This document shows, piece by piece, positions 12,184 to 23,791 of a stretch of 64,000 nucleotides of DNA (within the stretch, counting starts at the first letter, position 1; the number at the start of each line of letters is the position of its first letter). The notes under the pieces were generated by a model. That model searched no databases. It was not told the origin of the DNA and saw nothing but the letters and a program-made list of their open reading frames with translations. The stretch is from Udeniomyces pyricola (Eukaryota > Basidiomycota > Tremellomycetes > Cystofilobasidiales > Mrakiaceae). A program made the position numbers and the translations under genes. The DNA lies in NCBI GenBank assembly GCA_039545295.1, contig BCIK01000021.1, forward strand, positions 434,001 through 498,000. The letters are read 5' to 3'.

Positions 12184-12958
12184 TCCAGGCCACATTCACT
12201 CTTAATGGTCTCTCTTCGTTTCCCTTTCTCTTTCTATTCCTTTCCCTTATCATCCTTTTTTATTCTTGGCTTCAAACTTGACAGTAACCCAGGTGATAAG
12301 GCCATTTGGAAACCACGTCGTCACCTGACTCCAATCGCTCATGACATTCCGTTCTCCTTGGGTGGACTGGCCGTTTCACATGCTCGATCGGTTCTTTTTG
12401 TACTTGTTTTTTTTTCTTCTTCCTTTCCTTTACGTATTGTGTTTGCTTGTCTGTCGTGTGTCTATATGTAATCCATGAAATCGGGCTTTTTCTTGCAATT
12501 GATCGGATTCGAGGGATTGTGTATATGACGCTGTGCTCGCTCGTTCTCTCGGGTTCATCCAAGCGAAAACCAAAGAAAAAAAAAACATATCATATTGACT
12601 GATATGATGTTACCGGCGAGTTTGAAAAAAAAAAAAACATCCATCTTGAGCGGATAGATTTCATGAGGAAAAAAAAAAAAACCATCGACGTCAATCATAC
12701 CATATTGGAAAGGGGGGAAAACAACGCTTCTCCTCGTAGTACCGTACTATGATCTGCCGTCTGTCTTTCTTCTGACATCAAAGGTTGGACACTCGTTTCG
12801 GTCGTTTTTTCTTTCTTTCTTCTTCTTCGCGGACCCGGGTTGGGAGTGAGGGCGAGATCCAAGGTCTTGAGCGCTGCTGCATGACTAGGGGAGCAAGTGA
12901 TGACCGTGGGACATGCAATCTTTAAGAATTCAAGGGAGATGGTTGGGTGGTAGTGGTT
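12184..12958. other. Intergenic region between convergent genes
   Basis: No gene seen. It holds the 3' ends of the Rieske protein gene (+) and the LRR gene (-). T-rich runs lie near 12240-12420 and three separate poly-A tracts of 10-13 bases lie near 12583, 12626 and 12669, which may belong to 3' untranslated regions. Confidence 0.5.
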
Positions 12959-15008
12959 TCAGTCGAACAAGGGTTGAGATGATTGACGGGCCACCGGGGC
13001 CGGCGACGAGGGAAGTGGTTTAGGGACGATTTTGGGAAAGAAGGTGTCCAATGTGGGGTGGTGGTGGTGGTGGTTGGTCTTGGGACGTTTATTGGGTCGG
13101 AATGTGGATGAGCAGGTTGGATTCAAGGCGGAGGAGGGAGAGGAGGTGCGTGGTGCCGGGTGTTTCTCGAGAAGACGAGCATTTGGATGTCGAGAAGGCA
13201 GCAAGCTTTGAGGAGGTGTTGAAGAGCGAGAAGGGGATGGTTCCGCGACAGGATGGAGAATAGCGATATGTTCGGAAGAGGTTTTCGTTGTAGAAATGTT
13301 GTTCACGGCGAATGGGTTTCGGCTTCCAGACTGGGGCAGTGGAAGCGTCAAGGGAGGTAGTGGTGACAAGGTTGCTCTGGCGGAAGGTTGGGAATGGGTG
13401 AGAGGTGGGATATCGAGGTCGAACGGTGGGATTGAGAACATGGATGGGGCGGGTCGATCGGGGTTGGGACGTCGTTTGAGGATCGCAAAAGGTTGATTGA
13501 GGTTGGAAGGAGGAGGAGGAGGATGACTGCCGGATTGGTTTCGGTCGGTGGAGCTTGAGAAGGATGAAGAGGCATCAGATAAGGAACAGGGCGCACAAGG
13601 TTGAGTCGACTTCCGCTGCTGTTGCTGCTGGAGCTCATGTAAATTACGTATGTATATCAGAGCCGATTCAGTCGTTTTTGGACGACTGGTTTGGGTCTGG
13701 ATGTTAAGGGACAAAATCGAGGGCGGGAGATCAAGCTTAGTCTTGAGATCAGACGTTTCGTCGATAGAGGAGAGAAGGGGAAGACGAGGTCCCTTTGGGC
13801 TTTTGAGCCAAGCTGGCCTCCATGAAGGAACGTTGGGTTGGGAGATCAGGCGGCCGGATGAGGCCCGGTTGAGGATCCCGATGAAGGCTGTGGTGCAAGA
13901 TGTTTGATCGACTCCTATAGGCCAAGCCCGTCCCCCAGAGTTCAACCAGGGAAGTCCATAGATCGAGCAAGCATCAGTTTAAATCACCTTTCAAATCACC
14001 TTGTATGTCGGTGTGTCGACCGAGGTTTATAGGATGGTTGCATATACAATGAGTATCGCTTACCTACGAGGCCTAGCTTGGGAAACTTGGCAAAGCTTTT
14101 GGCAGAATGATCGGTGACGCCTCGACAGCTTTGAACGACCCAAACTTTGAGTCGACATAGACCGCGGTGAGACGTAGGTGGAAGCCGGCGAGCGCGGTGC
14201 TCGTGGGGCAAGGAAGAAGAGGAGACATAGAGGGCCGAGGCGAGGTTTCGGATGGCTGTATCTGTGATGGCGGTCCTGCAAGAGTTGAAGCCATCAACCC
14301 ATCCATCCATCCATCAAGATCACGCACGCTTCACAACCCAGTTGCCACCATTGAGGGACGTACTCACTCTGATAAATCCAGAGACGTCAAACAATGCAAC
14401 CAGTTCAAGGAGGACAGTTGGTCATCGACGACGGGCGTTCGAGCGAGTGAGAGAGAGGTCAAAAACGTGCTCGACGTCGAGCTAGGTGAAGAGAGAAAGT
14501 GTAGAGGTGACGTTGGGTAGTGAGTGAGGGGTAGAAGCGTGAGGAGTTGTGGAAATGGGAGGTCAAGGGTTTGATGGCGTTCGAAGGGGTGAGCTACGTC
14601 GAGAACAAGTTCGGAGCCGTAGAGCCTTGCAAAGTGCAGCCAGTTGGCAAGATAATTTCCCGGTTGGGACGGATGGGTGCCATTGTTGATGGGTATAGAT
14701 GCCGTCAACGCGCTGTAGACGACCTTTGCGAGCTCCAGTGGGAGCGTCGACGGTAGAAAGCACTCGGGCGCATAGAGATGGACATGGCGAGCGAGGACTC
14801 TTCCAGCGGTCCAACGAAGAGTCGGAACTGGAACGACCTGACTTGAACCAGCAGAGAGATCGTTGAACGGTTGAGCGTTTAACCAACTTGCATCGTCCCA
14901 CACCGGCCTCAAGGCCAAACACAAGTCGGACGCTGCGGGAGCCTGATGGATGGCGTCGGTGTGGCCATGATGATGGAAGGCAGTACTTGACGGTAGAGTT
15001 GTGGGCAT
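12959..15008 (-). CDS. Leucine-rich-repeat (RNI-like) protein with disordered C-terminus and PIP-box-like motif
   Basis: Not a named family. Exons on the minus strand are 15008-14368, 14275-14064 and 13914-12959, giving 602 residues with consistent phases. The middle shows cysteine-type LRR units as in F-box/RNI proteins: CLTSLDLSETAITDTAIRNL, then CRLKVWVVQSCRGVTDHSA, then FPKLGLVGVDQTSC; the joins across both introns support the splicing. The last 300 or so residues are Ser/Pro-rich and look disordered, with a basic KRPKTN cluster that may be a nuclear signal. Near the end, HPTLDTFFPK resembles a PCNA-interacting PIP box with His instead of Gln. No F-box was seen at the N-terminus. The start is the first true ATG in frame; upstream candidates are TTG only. 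Confidence 0.68.
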
Positions 15009-15061
15009 GACGACGTGAAGCGACGGACGGACGTGTGAGCTGGGTGAAACCAAGCTGGGAC

Positions 15062-15063
<2 letters not shown>

Positions 15064-15102
<39 letters not shown>
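15064..15102. repeat. (GAT)n trinucleotide microsatellite
   Basis: An uninterrupted run of about 13 GAT units upstream of the minus-strand LRR gene; on that strand it reads (ATC)n. Confidence 0.9.
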
Positions 15103-15103
<1 letters not shown>

Positions 15104-15338
15104 GGACAAGGAAAGGTGAAATCCGGGATCAAATCAAATCAAAGAAAATTAAATAGATACATGAACCGTTACGTGCCATGTGAACTGATGTGAGCATCGA
15201 ACATTCAACATTCAACATGAGAACCGTTCGACGTTCGGTGATCGAGATCAATGTCTTACCCCGGACGGAGCCGAGAGGAGTTTCTCCTTCTCCTTCTTCT
15301 CGGATCTATTCGATTTCTTTCCATTCACCCACCCCTCG

Positions 15339-15369
15339 TCCATCCATCCATCCATCCATCCATCCATCC
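15339..15369. repeat. (CATC)n tetranucleotide microsatellite
   Basis: About seven to eight CATC units in the presumed 5' leader of the SGNH-esterase-like gene. Confidence 0.85.
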
Positions 15370-15405
15370 CCCTCACAGCTCCTCGTTCCCATCCAATCCC
15401 CATCC

Positions 15406-17933
15406 ATGCCACACGACGACCACGACCGAGCAGCCGCGTCATACCCTCTTCTCCCCGTCTCGTCGTCTTCGACCTCGACGCCGTCCTCGACATCCACCAA
15501 GTTTCCCTCGCCAGACCTGCCGTCCCACCGGTCGTCATCGGACGAACTCGACGAACTCAGCCGTGATTTCGATGCTCGCCGTCGCGACATCGCCCATAGC
15601 ACAAACAAATACGGCGAGAGGGAAGACGGAGATTGGGAAAGGGATTATCACGCTGCTTCTGGCCTCGGGATTCGGTCGGACCAGACGCCATCGGCGGGTA
15701 AACGGGTCAAACACATTGGAATCGCATGCTCTCTCTTGTTTGGTTGGACGATCCTGATCGCTGCTGCTGCTCGACGTGATTACACCGGTGGGATCCTCGC
15801 CTCATCATCCATTCCGTTCAAATCCCCCACCACAAACTCCGCGCCCATCAACCCTTACTCTCTTCCCGGTCTCGTTCTCGGTCGACCCGTCAACACAACG
15901 CTTCCTCACCCAGGCAACTGGTACGGCTTCTACAACAAAGTCCGTTGGGATCCCATGAGCCCATTTGAAGGGACCGACTCGGAACGCCGACTCAACAGGA
16001 GGGACGCCGAAGAAGATGAGGTCGGTGCCGTTGATAATATTTTGGAGCGCTTGGCAGACTTCATTAACTCGGACACTGACGACTTGGAAGAAGACTGGCA
16101 TTGGGCCAGAAACAAAACGTGAGGATTCATGTTTCTCGACATGTTGATTTTCTGGACGCCAAATGCAACCTTACTCATGAGCCTCCCCGTCCCTCCCAAA
16201 GCGTTCTCGCCATTGGAGACTCCTTGAACCGAAACAACATCAACTACTTTGCCACGCATCTCTCGCCGTCGCTACAACGAAAAGTGTACCACTTCGAAGA
16301 TGAACTGGGTAAGCGCTAATTGGGTGCNTCATCTTCAACGCTCAACCTTCCGATCGCTGCTAATCTCCAAGAACTCTTGCTTAGGGACGTTGTGGAATTC
16401 GAATCACTACATGGGCGTCGTCGATGTGCCTCGCATCAACCTCAAGGTAAGAGGGTCATCATCTTCCACGTCTCTGACTTACAAAGACTTACTCTGGCCG
16501 CTCACGATCTGCGCCTGTCTACTTCGATCTGCGTCTGTCTCCTTCTATCCCGAAGATTGCCAACTGGTTCCATATGGGTTAGTACACCATTCAGGTCCTT
16601 TGCGCGCGTAGATGCAGCTGTCTCTTAAGGACGAATTCTTCAACTTTAAGTCTGAACTCGTTCCGTGACTTTTCCCCCCTTCACATCATTCTCCCGTCCA
16701 GGTATGATCGAGGAGCCAAACACCTATTTCTTCCCCGGCCAGAGCCTGCCGCTCAGGTTTGAGGAGAAGCTTGAAAAAGTCTTTTTGCCGACCATCAACC
16801 ATCCCAAGGGTCTCGATGGCCGCACGCCGGACCTCATCATCTTTGAGTCGTGCGTGCCTGTCTTGTCAAGAGAAGCCTCGTCTGCTTGTTCCCTTGATCG
16901 ATCAATGCTTAAACTCGGTGGTCCATTCCTCTCTATTACTCTGCATTGGCACTTGTCTTTCGAGTTGCAGATTGTCTTGGGATCTTGTTGCGATGCACGA
17001 TATCGCTGGCGCGGCTGGCGATCGACGCAATCAAGGTCGACCGCTCGATGACATTGAGCTCGAGTGGTACCGAGGACGATACATTTCGGTCCTCAAGTTG
17101 GTCAAGGATACGTTCCCAAATGCCAAGGTTTGTTTCAATGTCATTCCATCATACTCTTGGGTGCAAGAGGAGCGGCGAAGGGTAGAGAGAGGAGAGAAAT
17201 CTCTTTTTCTTCCGTCTCTTTCAAGTCTCTCTCTCTTCTACGTCATGTGTCCCTTTTGTATCTAACCTTTGGTCTTTCTTCCCGATACCAGATCATTCTT
17301 CAGACCTCCCATCTCGGCTCCAAACCCGAAGACAATGTCTTTTCTCCCGTCCGCAAGTTTCAACAAGCTCAAGCCGTTCAATCCATCTCGCTCGAGACGG
17401 GCCATCCCCTCTTTGATTGGGGCAAAGTCGTCTCGCCCCTCTCAAACGAACTCGAAGATGGCCTCCATTTCAGGCCCGGGGCGGCAACTTGGATGTGGTC
17501 GGAAATGGTGTGTATTGGTGCTGTTGTCGTCTCGGTTCCTCTTGTTTTTTTTTGTTTTTTTTTCTCTTCTTCTTCTTCTTCTTCTTCTTCTTCTTCTTCT
17601 TCTCATTGTATCTTCTGTCGTTCGTCACTAATCGTCGTATTCCTTCCTTATCCACTGCTTCCTCCGTTACGACAGATGTTGTACTACCTCCGTGCGACAA
17701 CACAATCACCTTCCCCCGTTCGATTCGTTTCCCCTGACAGCCCACCCCCTTCCTCGTACCTCCCTCCGACGACTGTGTCCCGCAAGCGCGTCTCGCAACA
17801 AGACCTCATTGCGTCTTATAGCAGCGATCCAAAAATTGATTACCCCATGATTACGGGGCCTCAGCGCAAAAGGGAAGAGTCGGACGGGGAGGATTCCAGT
17901 ATGCAAAGCGTCCGGGCCAGGTTGATGGCGTAG
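15406..17933 (+). CDS. Type II membrane protein with SGNH/PC-esterase-like domain
   Basis: Probably a Golgi or plasma-membrane enzyme acting on glycans, as in PMR5/Cas1-type O-acetylation families; this role is inference. A Ser-rich cytoplasmic N-terminus of about 105 residues is followed by one membrane segment, IGIACSLLFGWTILIAAAA, and a lumenal domain. The block I motif AIGDSLNRNN, with the likely nucleophile Ser, lies near 16215. FESLSWDLV is restored across an intron near 16850-16975. The C-terminal catalytic-type motif DGLHFRPGAATWMW lies near 17460. Exons begin at 15406, about 16202, 16385, about 16557, about 16703, about 16971, about 17292 and about 17675, and phases agree where checked. 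A single ambiguous base (N, 16328) falls inside an intron and does not affect the protein. After the domain comes a Ser/Pro-rich tail of about 80 residues. Confidence 0.72.
17564..17603 (+). repeat. (CTT)n microsatellite in an intron
   Basis: About 13 CTT units following two T runs, inside the last intron of the SGNH-esterase-like gene. It extends the polypyrimidine part of that intron. Confidence 0.85.
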
Positions 17934-18789
17934 GACGCACTCACCTGTTACCTTTCTCTTTTTGCTTGTATATGTCTCGACTCCCTTTGTTTCTTTTTTT
18001 TTTCTTTTGTTGCCGACTGGTGGGGCCGAACCCATATCTGTCTCGGGTTTTTTTTTCTTCTTCTTCCATATCCTGTCATCCGCTGTTCGTCCAACTAGCT
18101 GCATCTTGCTTTCTCTCTCTCTCTCTCTCTTTCTCTTTTGACTTCATATCCAAGGTTGAATTTTTCTTTTCTTTTCTTCTTATCGTCGTGGACTGTTCTC
18201 ATCTCTGGACCTTGTTTGGAGTCGCCCGGTCTTCCCCCTTCTTGAATCGATTTCCTCCTCGACATGCACCGTCGGACATAGCTTGCACATGATGCAACCG
18301 TGCGGGGCTGCGCTAGCTCTCTAGATCTCTAGTTCTACGAGCTCTGCTCGATTCGTTTCACATACATACGTACAACGTCTTCCTATCGCTCGCTCCCTCG
18401 GGCAACGTATCCATAGGAAGGGATATCGTCTTTTTCGTTGGAATATATATATATACAATCGTTTCTAGAGTGCATACCCCAACTTTCACCTTCCAACCGG
18501 GTGAGCGTTCAGATTTACAAGACAGACTCCAAGGGCTAGGAGACGAATCGAAGGAACAAGAGAGAGAAGAAGAAGAAAGGAAAAAAAAAAGCTTCGACTG
18601 AGCGACTTTGGGTTCTCTACGCGCACGTCTCTCATTCGATGTAACTACGTAAGCGCTTATCGTGACTGGATGACACGCATTCATCTCCTTTCCCTTTCGT
18701 TCTCAAAGACTTCAAGACAAAGCAAGTTAGTTTCTGCTCTCTGTCTCTCTTCATCTGTTCGTTTCGTTTCGTTCTGGTTTCGATCTCAT
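17934..18789. other. Intergenic region between convergent genes
   Basis: No gene seen. Pyrimidine-rich on the plus strand, with T runs, a (TC)n run near 18112-18131 and a TATATATATATACA stretch near 18444. It probably contains both 3' untranslated regions. Confidence 0.5.
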
Positions 18790-21772
18790 TCAAGTTGACA
18801 TGAATGTTTCTTCCCCTCTCTTTGTCTGGTCGACGACGCCAGCCGTCGAGATCTGATCTCCTCCTCCTCCTCCTCCTCCAGCTACCGTTGCGAACGCCGC
18901 TGGTGGCGCAATCGCTGCAGAGCCTGGCTGCTGCAGGTGTGGCGGCGGTAAAGGTGGTTGAGGTGGTTGCATCGAGAAATGAGCCATCGACGGCGGAAGC
19001 GGTGGAGGAGGCGGTCGGATTCCTGATCCTGCTAGAACCGGTAACGTCGGTGGAGGTGGAGGCATGAACCCAAACGGGTGATGGTGCGGATGTGGAGGTT
19101 GGGACGGGTGATGATGATGGGAATGGGGATAGGACGATGGTGGTAAATGGGGGGGTGGTGGGGGGTTCCAACCTCCATAATCCCCTGGTCCGCCCCCACC
19201 GATCGGATGGGTTGGACCAAGAACCCCAGTTGAAATCAGGGTGGGAGGTGGTGGAGGAAGCGGAGGGGGTGGCGTCGGACGAAGCGTTCCTGGGAAAGGG
19301 GGAAGAACGTCAGGTGTCGGACCAGCGGTCAGGGGGAGCGTTGGAGGGAACGATGGCATGATAGGTGGTGAATGATGGTGGACAATATGAGATGGGAAGG
19401 CATGGGGAGGAAGATATGGATGGTTGAAAGCCGCAGAGATGGTTGGGTCGATGGATGGAGCTGAGGTGATAGGTGGGCTGACCGTGGTAGATGCGTCAGA
19501 GGATAGTGGCGGCTGTGATGGTTGTAGAGGCGTAGAAGATGAAGATGATGGTGGCAAGGAGGGTTGAGCAAGAGAAGATGGCGCAATGGGAGTTGGAGCC
19601 GATGCGGGATCAACTTGGTTCATACTCGAAGGAGGAGGTATGGGCGCAGGTATCATCACAGTAGCTGTCGCAGCAACAGGAGGAGGCGTAGCAGTAGCGG
19701 TTGAGGAAGGGACCGTCGGCGTTCCAGGAGGATATGTTTGCAGCTGGGGCGAGCGCGAAGCCGTGCCTGTTGGCGTTGGATTCGTGACCGTCAGAGAAGG
19801 CGGTTGGAGTTGCTGCCAGCTTCGCGGCGTGTGCGGTACAGACAGTCGACGGGAATCGTAGGTGACGGCAGCAGAGGAGGTAGAAAGATTGTTGTCGTTG
19901 TTGTTGTTGCTTGTGGGGTCAGAAGATGGATCAGGGGTATCAGGAGGATGTAGGTGCGAAATAGGTGGGGCTTTAGAGGGGTAGGGATGCAGTAAAAACG
20001 ACTCTCGTGCGGCAACAATCGGATCGATAGGAGGCTGATAGGCTAATACGTTTTCTTCCTGTGAGTGATATAAAGGGCAAAGTATGAGGTGAAAGAATAG
20101 ACAACGATCAACGCAAGGTCGAGCATAAGCACAATCATGCAAATCAGATGAGCGCAAGCAACAAAACTCGTACGACACGGTCGGTCCCCTTGCTTGTTCC
20201 CATCGGTATAGGGCATCAAGATGATGAGAACGGAACGGTGTGACGCACCTCCATCTCGGCGAGATCATCTTCGTTAAGATCACTCGTCGTTTCCCATGCC
20301 TGCTCAAACTCCAAATCGACAGCAATATCCAACCCCGTACTAGGACGACTGGGTCCCGCGCCGTCGTCCGCGTTCAATGCGCTGTCGGCCGTGGGTGAGC
20401 TTGGACTTGAAGGCGATGGATCTGACGAGGGCGTTTTCGGGTGAAAGTCGCGAGCAGAAGATCCCATTGGAATAGGAAGGACCCAGATTCGCTCTCGAAG
20501 ACGCTTGTGCTGAATAGGGAGGCGTTTAAAGGGAGGAACAGGTCAGGCCAGCAGCGCTGTTAAAGACGATGAGATGATGACGAGCAAAAGAAAAATCGGG
20601 TAGAATGAAAGAGGTTCAACGGCAACGTACACGCTCTCTGTCTTCCTCCATGCGTCTGAGCATATCGTTGTGGGAGAATGTTTCAAAATGAGACGTCGAT
20701 GCGCGCTTCTTGAGGTTTGTGGACGGTGGAACGTGGACTCTGAAGGCGCGGTCGAGAGGCCAGGTAGAAATGTGGATGACGTGTTAGCATCGAGAGGGAG
20801 GGAGTGAAGAGCATGTGATAGGAGTAGACCCGTAGAGTCAGAGACATAGGTCAGTTGGAGTGGAAAGCAAAGGGGGTACGCAGGGGGCAAGGAGGGGGCG
20901 GAACGGGGAGGGGGGGGGGGAGCAAAGAACCGGCCAAGATCGGGGAGGGAAAAGGCCAACAGTAAAGACACTGAACCCACAATGATTTCCTTTCCTCCAA
21001 CTTCTCTAACGCCTTCTCAACCAGTTCCGGCCGGATCAGACGCTTCGTCCGCCATGTTTCTAGTATCTGTTCGACCGTAAGAACAGGAGAGATGAGACCG
21101 CAATCGGCCGCAAGGACAGTTGAGGAGTAGGGAAAGACCAGCACGCGAAACATGATCTCAGATTGGGTCCCATGCACACCCAGATATTCTGACATTATGA
21201 TCCCATTCGGTTCATCATGGAAGCCAGGGAAGGAAAGAGCGAGATGTTCTTTTGGGAGAATGACGGACCTGCTTCGCACTCAACAGATTAAGCACGCCTT
21301 CACGCGTCGGTGGGACGACGAACTCAATGATCTGATCGAGGTCTCGGGTGACGAGCTCTAGGTAAGGCGCGTCAGGTCCTCCGCCCGCATATAGGGATGT
21401 CTCGCAGAGGGTATCGAGCAGGTACAAGACGTTGATGCGTGTGTTGAGAGAACCCTGGGATGACGGCGCAAAACAGAGACGTAAGAAGCCCCGGGAATGT
21501 CAGCCGGAACGAGCAGCAGCGGTGGCAGCGGAATCATGGAGGGACGCGATCATGATATTGCAGACATGATGGAGTGAATTGTCAAGGATGGTGAACGAGT
21601 CTACCTTTTCACACTCCTCGAGCATGCAATCCCAGAGGTCATCACCGCACCGACTGCCGTACTTGATGGCAAAGGAGACGACTTTTTGGATCGACTGCTG
21701 GGAGGCGTTGAGTTTGCGGAGGAGCGAGAGCAGCTGCATCCTGGCCTCGAACGGATCAAAGAAGGCGCTCAT
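18790..21772 (-). CDS. CTK3: CTD kinase subunit gamma (Ctk3-like, CID domain) with long proline-rich tail
   Basis: Ctk3 (Lsg1 in fission yeast) is a subunit of the CTDK-I kinase that phosphorylates Ser2 of the RNA polymerase II tail. The start MSAFFDPFEARMQLL at 21772 opens the CID-like helical domain. Exon 1 (21772-21605) ends in LEECEK and joins exon 2 (21454-21269) as GSLNTRINVLYLLDTLCE, the family hallmark. Exon 3 starts at 21066 with ILETWRTKRLIRPELVEKAL. Later exons give HVPPSTNLKKRAST and then SHNDMLRRMEEDRERHKRLR, the conserved end of Ctk3. An acidic stretch (DLNEDDLAEME) follows. The last exon, from about 20057 to 18790, encodes roughly 420 residues rich in Pro, Ser and His with many PPPP runs. 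The long frame continuing to 20325 is intron read-through. The tail is far longer than in known Ctk3 proteins. Confidence 0.82.
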
Positions 21773-22305
21773 CCCGCGAGAGTGCGTCGGGTGGTGATGG
21801 GCGAGGTGCTTGATGTCGATGGAGGATGTATGGATGGCTACGAGAAGTGGTGATGACGGCTTGGAGAGGGAATGATGATGGCAAGTCAAGCACGAAACGG
21901 TCGACGGTGAGAGTGGACGAGCAGGTGTCGGATGTCATACATATATCATACGAAGCCAACGGGACGGACGCGTCGAGTTCAGCCATCACGTCGACTGCCA
22001 GTTCCTAGTCCGGCCCTTGGAAATATTAAATATTCAATATCGCCGCTGCAATGTTTTTACAGTTGATCTTGTAGAGAGTGAGGTTATTCATTATATATAT
22101 AAACTCCCATCATACACCATATACTCATAGATTTCATACCCACATACATCACACTGCACATTTCTACCCTTTCTCATCTCCTTTGACTCGCATTCTCGCT
22201 CAATTCTCATCTTGTCATTCATTCTGACGACATCGCCTCATGATATCCCTGATGAGCACAGTAAACCACTGCTTTCTAACAGTCTTCACCAAACGATCCA
22301 TCATA
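21773..22305. other. Intergenic region upstream of CTK3 and downstream of the glutaredoxin gene
   Basis: No gene seen. An AT-rich segment, including ATATTAAATATTCAATAT near 22024 and TATATATATAAACTC near 22093, could be promoter or 3' flanking DNA. Confidence 0.45.
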
Positions 22306-23211
22306 TCACAACTTGGCCTCTCCACCTCGAAGCAGCTGCTCTAGTCGCCCACTGCTCTGGGCAGCGATCAGATCGTCGCACCCACCAAGGTGATGTCCGT
22401 TAATCCAAATGTTGGGCACACTCTGCATCGATCGTAGCGGGCCGATGAAGACACACGTCAGTCAAGTTGTCGCAACAACATCGGGCTCGCGAACGGAAAA
22501 GAAGACCCACCCGCTGCCCAGAAAGATCCTCTAGGTAATCTTGGATCTCGAGTCCATCGTCCATCTCATTCAACCTTAATACAGCACCAGTACAAGCGAA
22601 AGGAAAGAAAAAAACCACGTCGTAGAAAATGGTCAGGGTTGCCGTCTCTGGCGCACAGCTAGATCGATGGGAAATAAAAGTCCAGGAAAACACTCACTCA
22701 AACACCTTGAGATGCTTGCCCTTTGGCAGCTCGAGTTCTTCGAGGATCGACTTTGCTCTCCGGCAGTCTGAGCGAGAGAGCAAGTCCAGACAGCCATGGT
22801 ACGACGGTTCAGACAGGATATCCTTAGCGACAGCATGGTACAGGCGTCGCGGCCAGCCCAGGCTTCCAGGATGCGGAATGAGACTTACATGGGCACCAGC
22901 TCTTGCTCCAGCAGCTACAAGATCAGAGTATATGCAATGGAAATGAGATGGAGCATGAGCTTCTAGTGTACTGGCGACGTGAAAAAATGAGGGGCCGAGC
23001 AACAACGGTGATTGCCGACGAGTCGAAGGGTCGAGGTGGTTGAGGCTGACCTGATGAAGTCGTCCTTGACGGACTTGTCGACGATGGCCTGGTGGGGACT
23101 TCTCATCGGAACGGTGGCCTTGAAGGTGCGGCGACCCAAGGAGGAAGAGAATGTGGCCGAAGGGAAGCGGGAGGCCAAGACGAGGCGTGGGAGGGGGGAA
23201 AGAGAAGGCAT
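22306..23211 (-). CDS. Dithiol glutaredoxin (CPYC), probably with mitochondrial leader
   Basis: Reduces protein and glutathione disulfides using glutathione. Minus-strand exons are 23211-23051, 22914-22889, 22767-22698, 22574-22511 and 22422-22306, totalling 438 bases (145 residues) with every phase consistent. The 26-base second exon and the start of the third encode the active site SKSWCPYCRRAKSIL. The last exon supplies the cis-Pro motif SVPNIWINGHHLGGCDDL, which binds glutathione. The first 35 or so residues (MPSLSPLPRLVLASRF...) are Arg/Ser-rich and acid-free, like a mitochondrial presequence. A second in-frame ATG at 23106 (MRSPHQAIVDK) begins exactly where cytosolic glutaredoxins start, so dual targeting by alternative starts is plausible. 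The protein ends in AKL, which could also be read as a peroxisomal signal. Confidence 0.9.
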
Positions 23212-23791
23212 GATCGTCGAGTTAATGGTTAGTGTAAGGTTCGACTCGGCCCAAGCTTCAAGACCGTCGACAGGGGGCTGGGAACGACGAAGCCAAAGGT
23301 TCTGGTGCACGTGATACATGGCAGCCGCAACAGCGAGATATTCAGTTTGACATGAATACCGTTTGAATGAATAAACATCCATACCCAGAGTGAAAACGAC
23401 CGTGGCTTGGCAAAGACAGTACTGATGAGCGGACGACGGATATGGCTGAGTTGGTTCATGGTGATGATGATGGTGGTCATTCACCAGATCGATGTACATA
23501 TCATGCATGACCTATATATGTCCATCCATGCTGCACCTCACCAGATTGACTGCAACCGGTTCGATGGTGGATTCATGACCGACGGCGCGACAGATCAATT
23601 ACGTAGGACAGACAAAACCCGGCCCAGACAGCATGCAGCAGACCAGGAGTCCGGACTGATGACATGGCAGCAACGCATGTTGAACGTTGAGCAACATTCT
23701 TCATGATATATACGCTCAATCGATCATAACTGCCACTGCCCTTGACTCCCCTCAACCCCATCTCCGTTCTCATCCTCATTTCTCACTTACC
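23212..23791. promoter_or_regulatory. Divergent intergenic region, glutaredoxin and SRP72
   Basis: Shared upstream region of the glutaredoxin (-) and SRP72 (+) genes. No further gene or clear motif is seen; short open frames on both strands overlap each other and lack family features. Confidence 0.45.

Larger units (their letters stand above)
15009..15405. promoter_or_regulatory. Divergent intergenic region with microsatellites
   Basis: Shared upstream region of the LRR gene (-) and the SGNH-esterase-like gene (+). It contains a (GAT)n tract at about 15064-15102 and a (CATC)n tract at about 15339-15369 just before the ATG of the plus-strand gene. Both are simple repeats; no specific operator is claimed. 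Confidence 0.45.

Noticed and set aside
13935..13990. Separate gene starting at 13945 for the C-terminal half of the LRR protein
   Set aside because: The start is TTG, an in-frame stop lies just upstream, and splicing 14064 to 13914 restores an LRR unit in phase.
15190..15405. Upstream ATG at 15190 for the SGNH-like protein
   Set aside because: The added residues translate a (CATC)n microsatellite and 5' leader; the ATG at 15406 starts a normal type II N-terminus.
16328..16328. Ambiguous base N as a possible frameshift
   Set aside because: It lies inside an intron (16309-16384) and does not touch coding sequence.
18790..20325. Full 511-residue minus-strand open frame taken as a gene on its own
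   Set aside because: Its first ~90 residues are intron read-through; the acceptor before EENVLAYQPP joins it to the Ctk3 exons.
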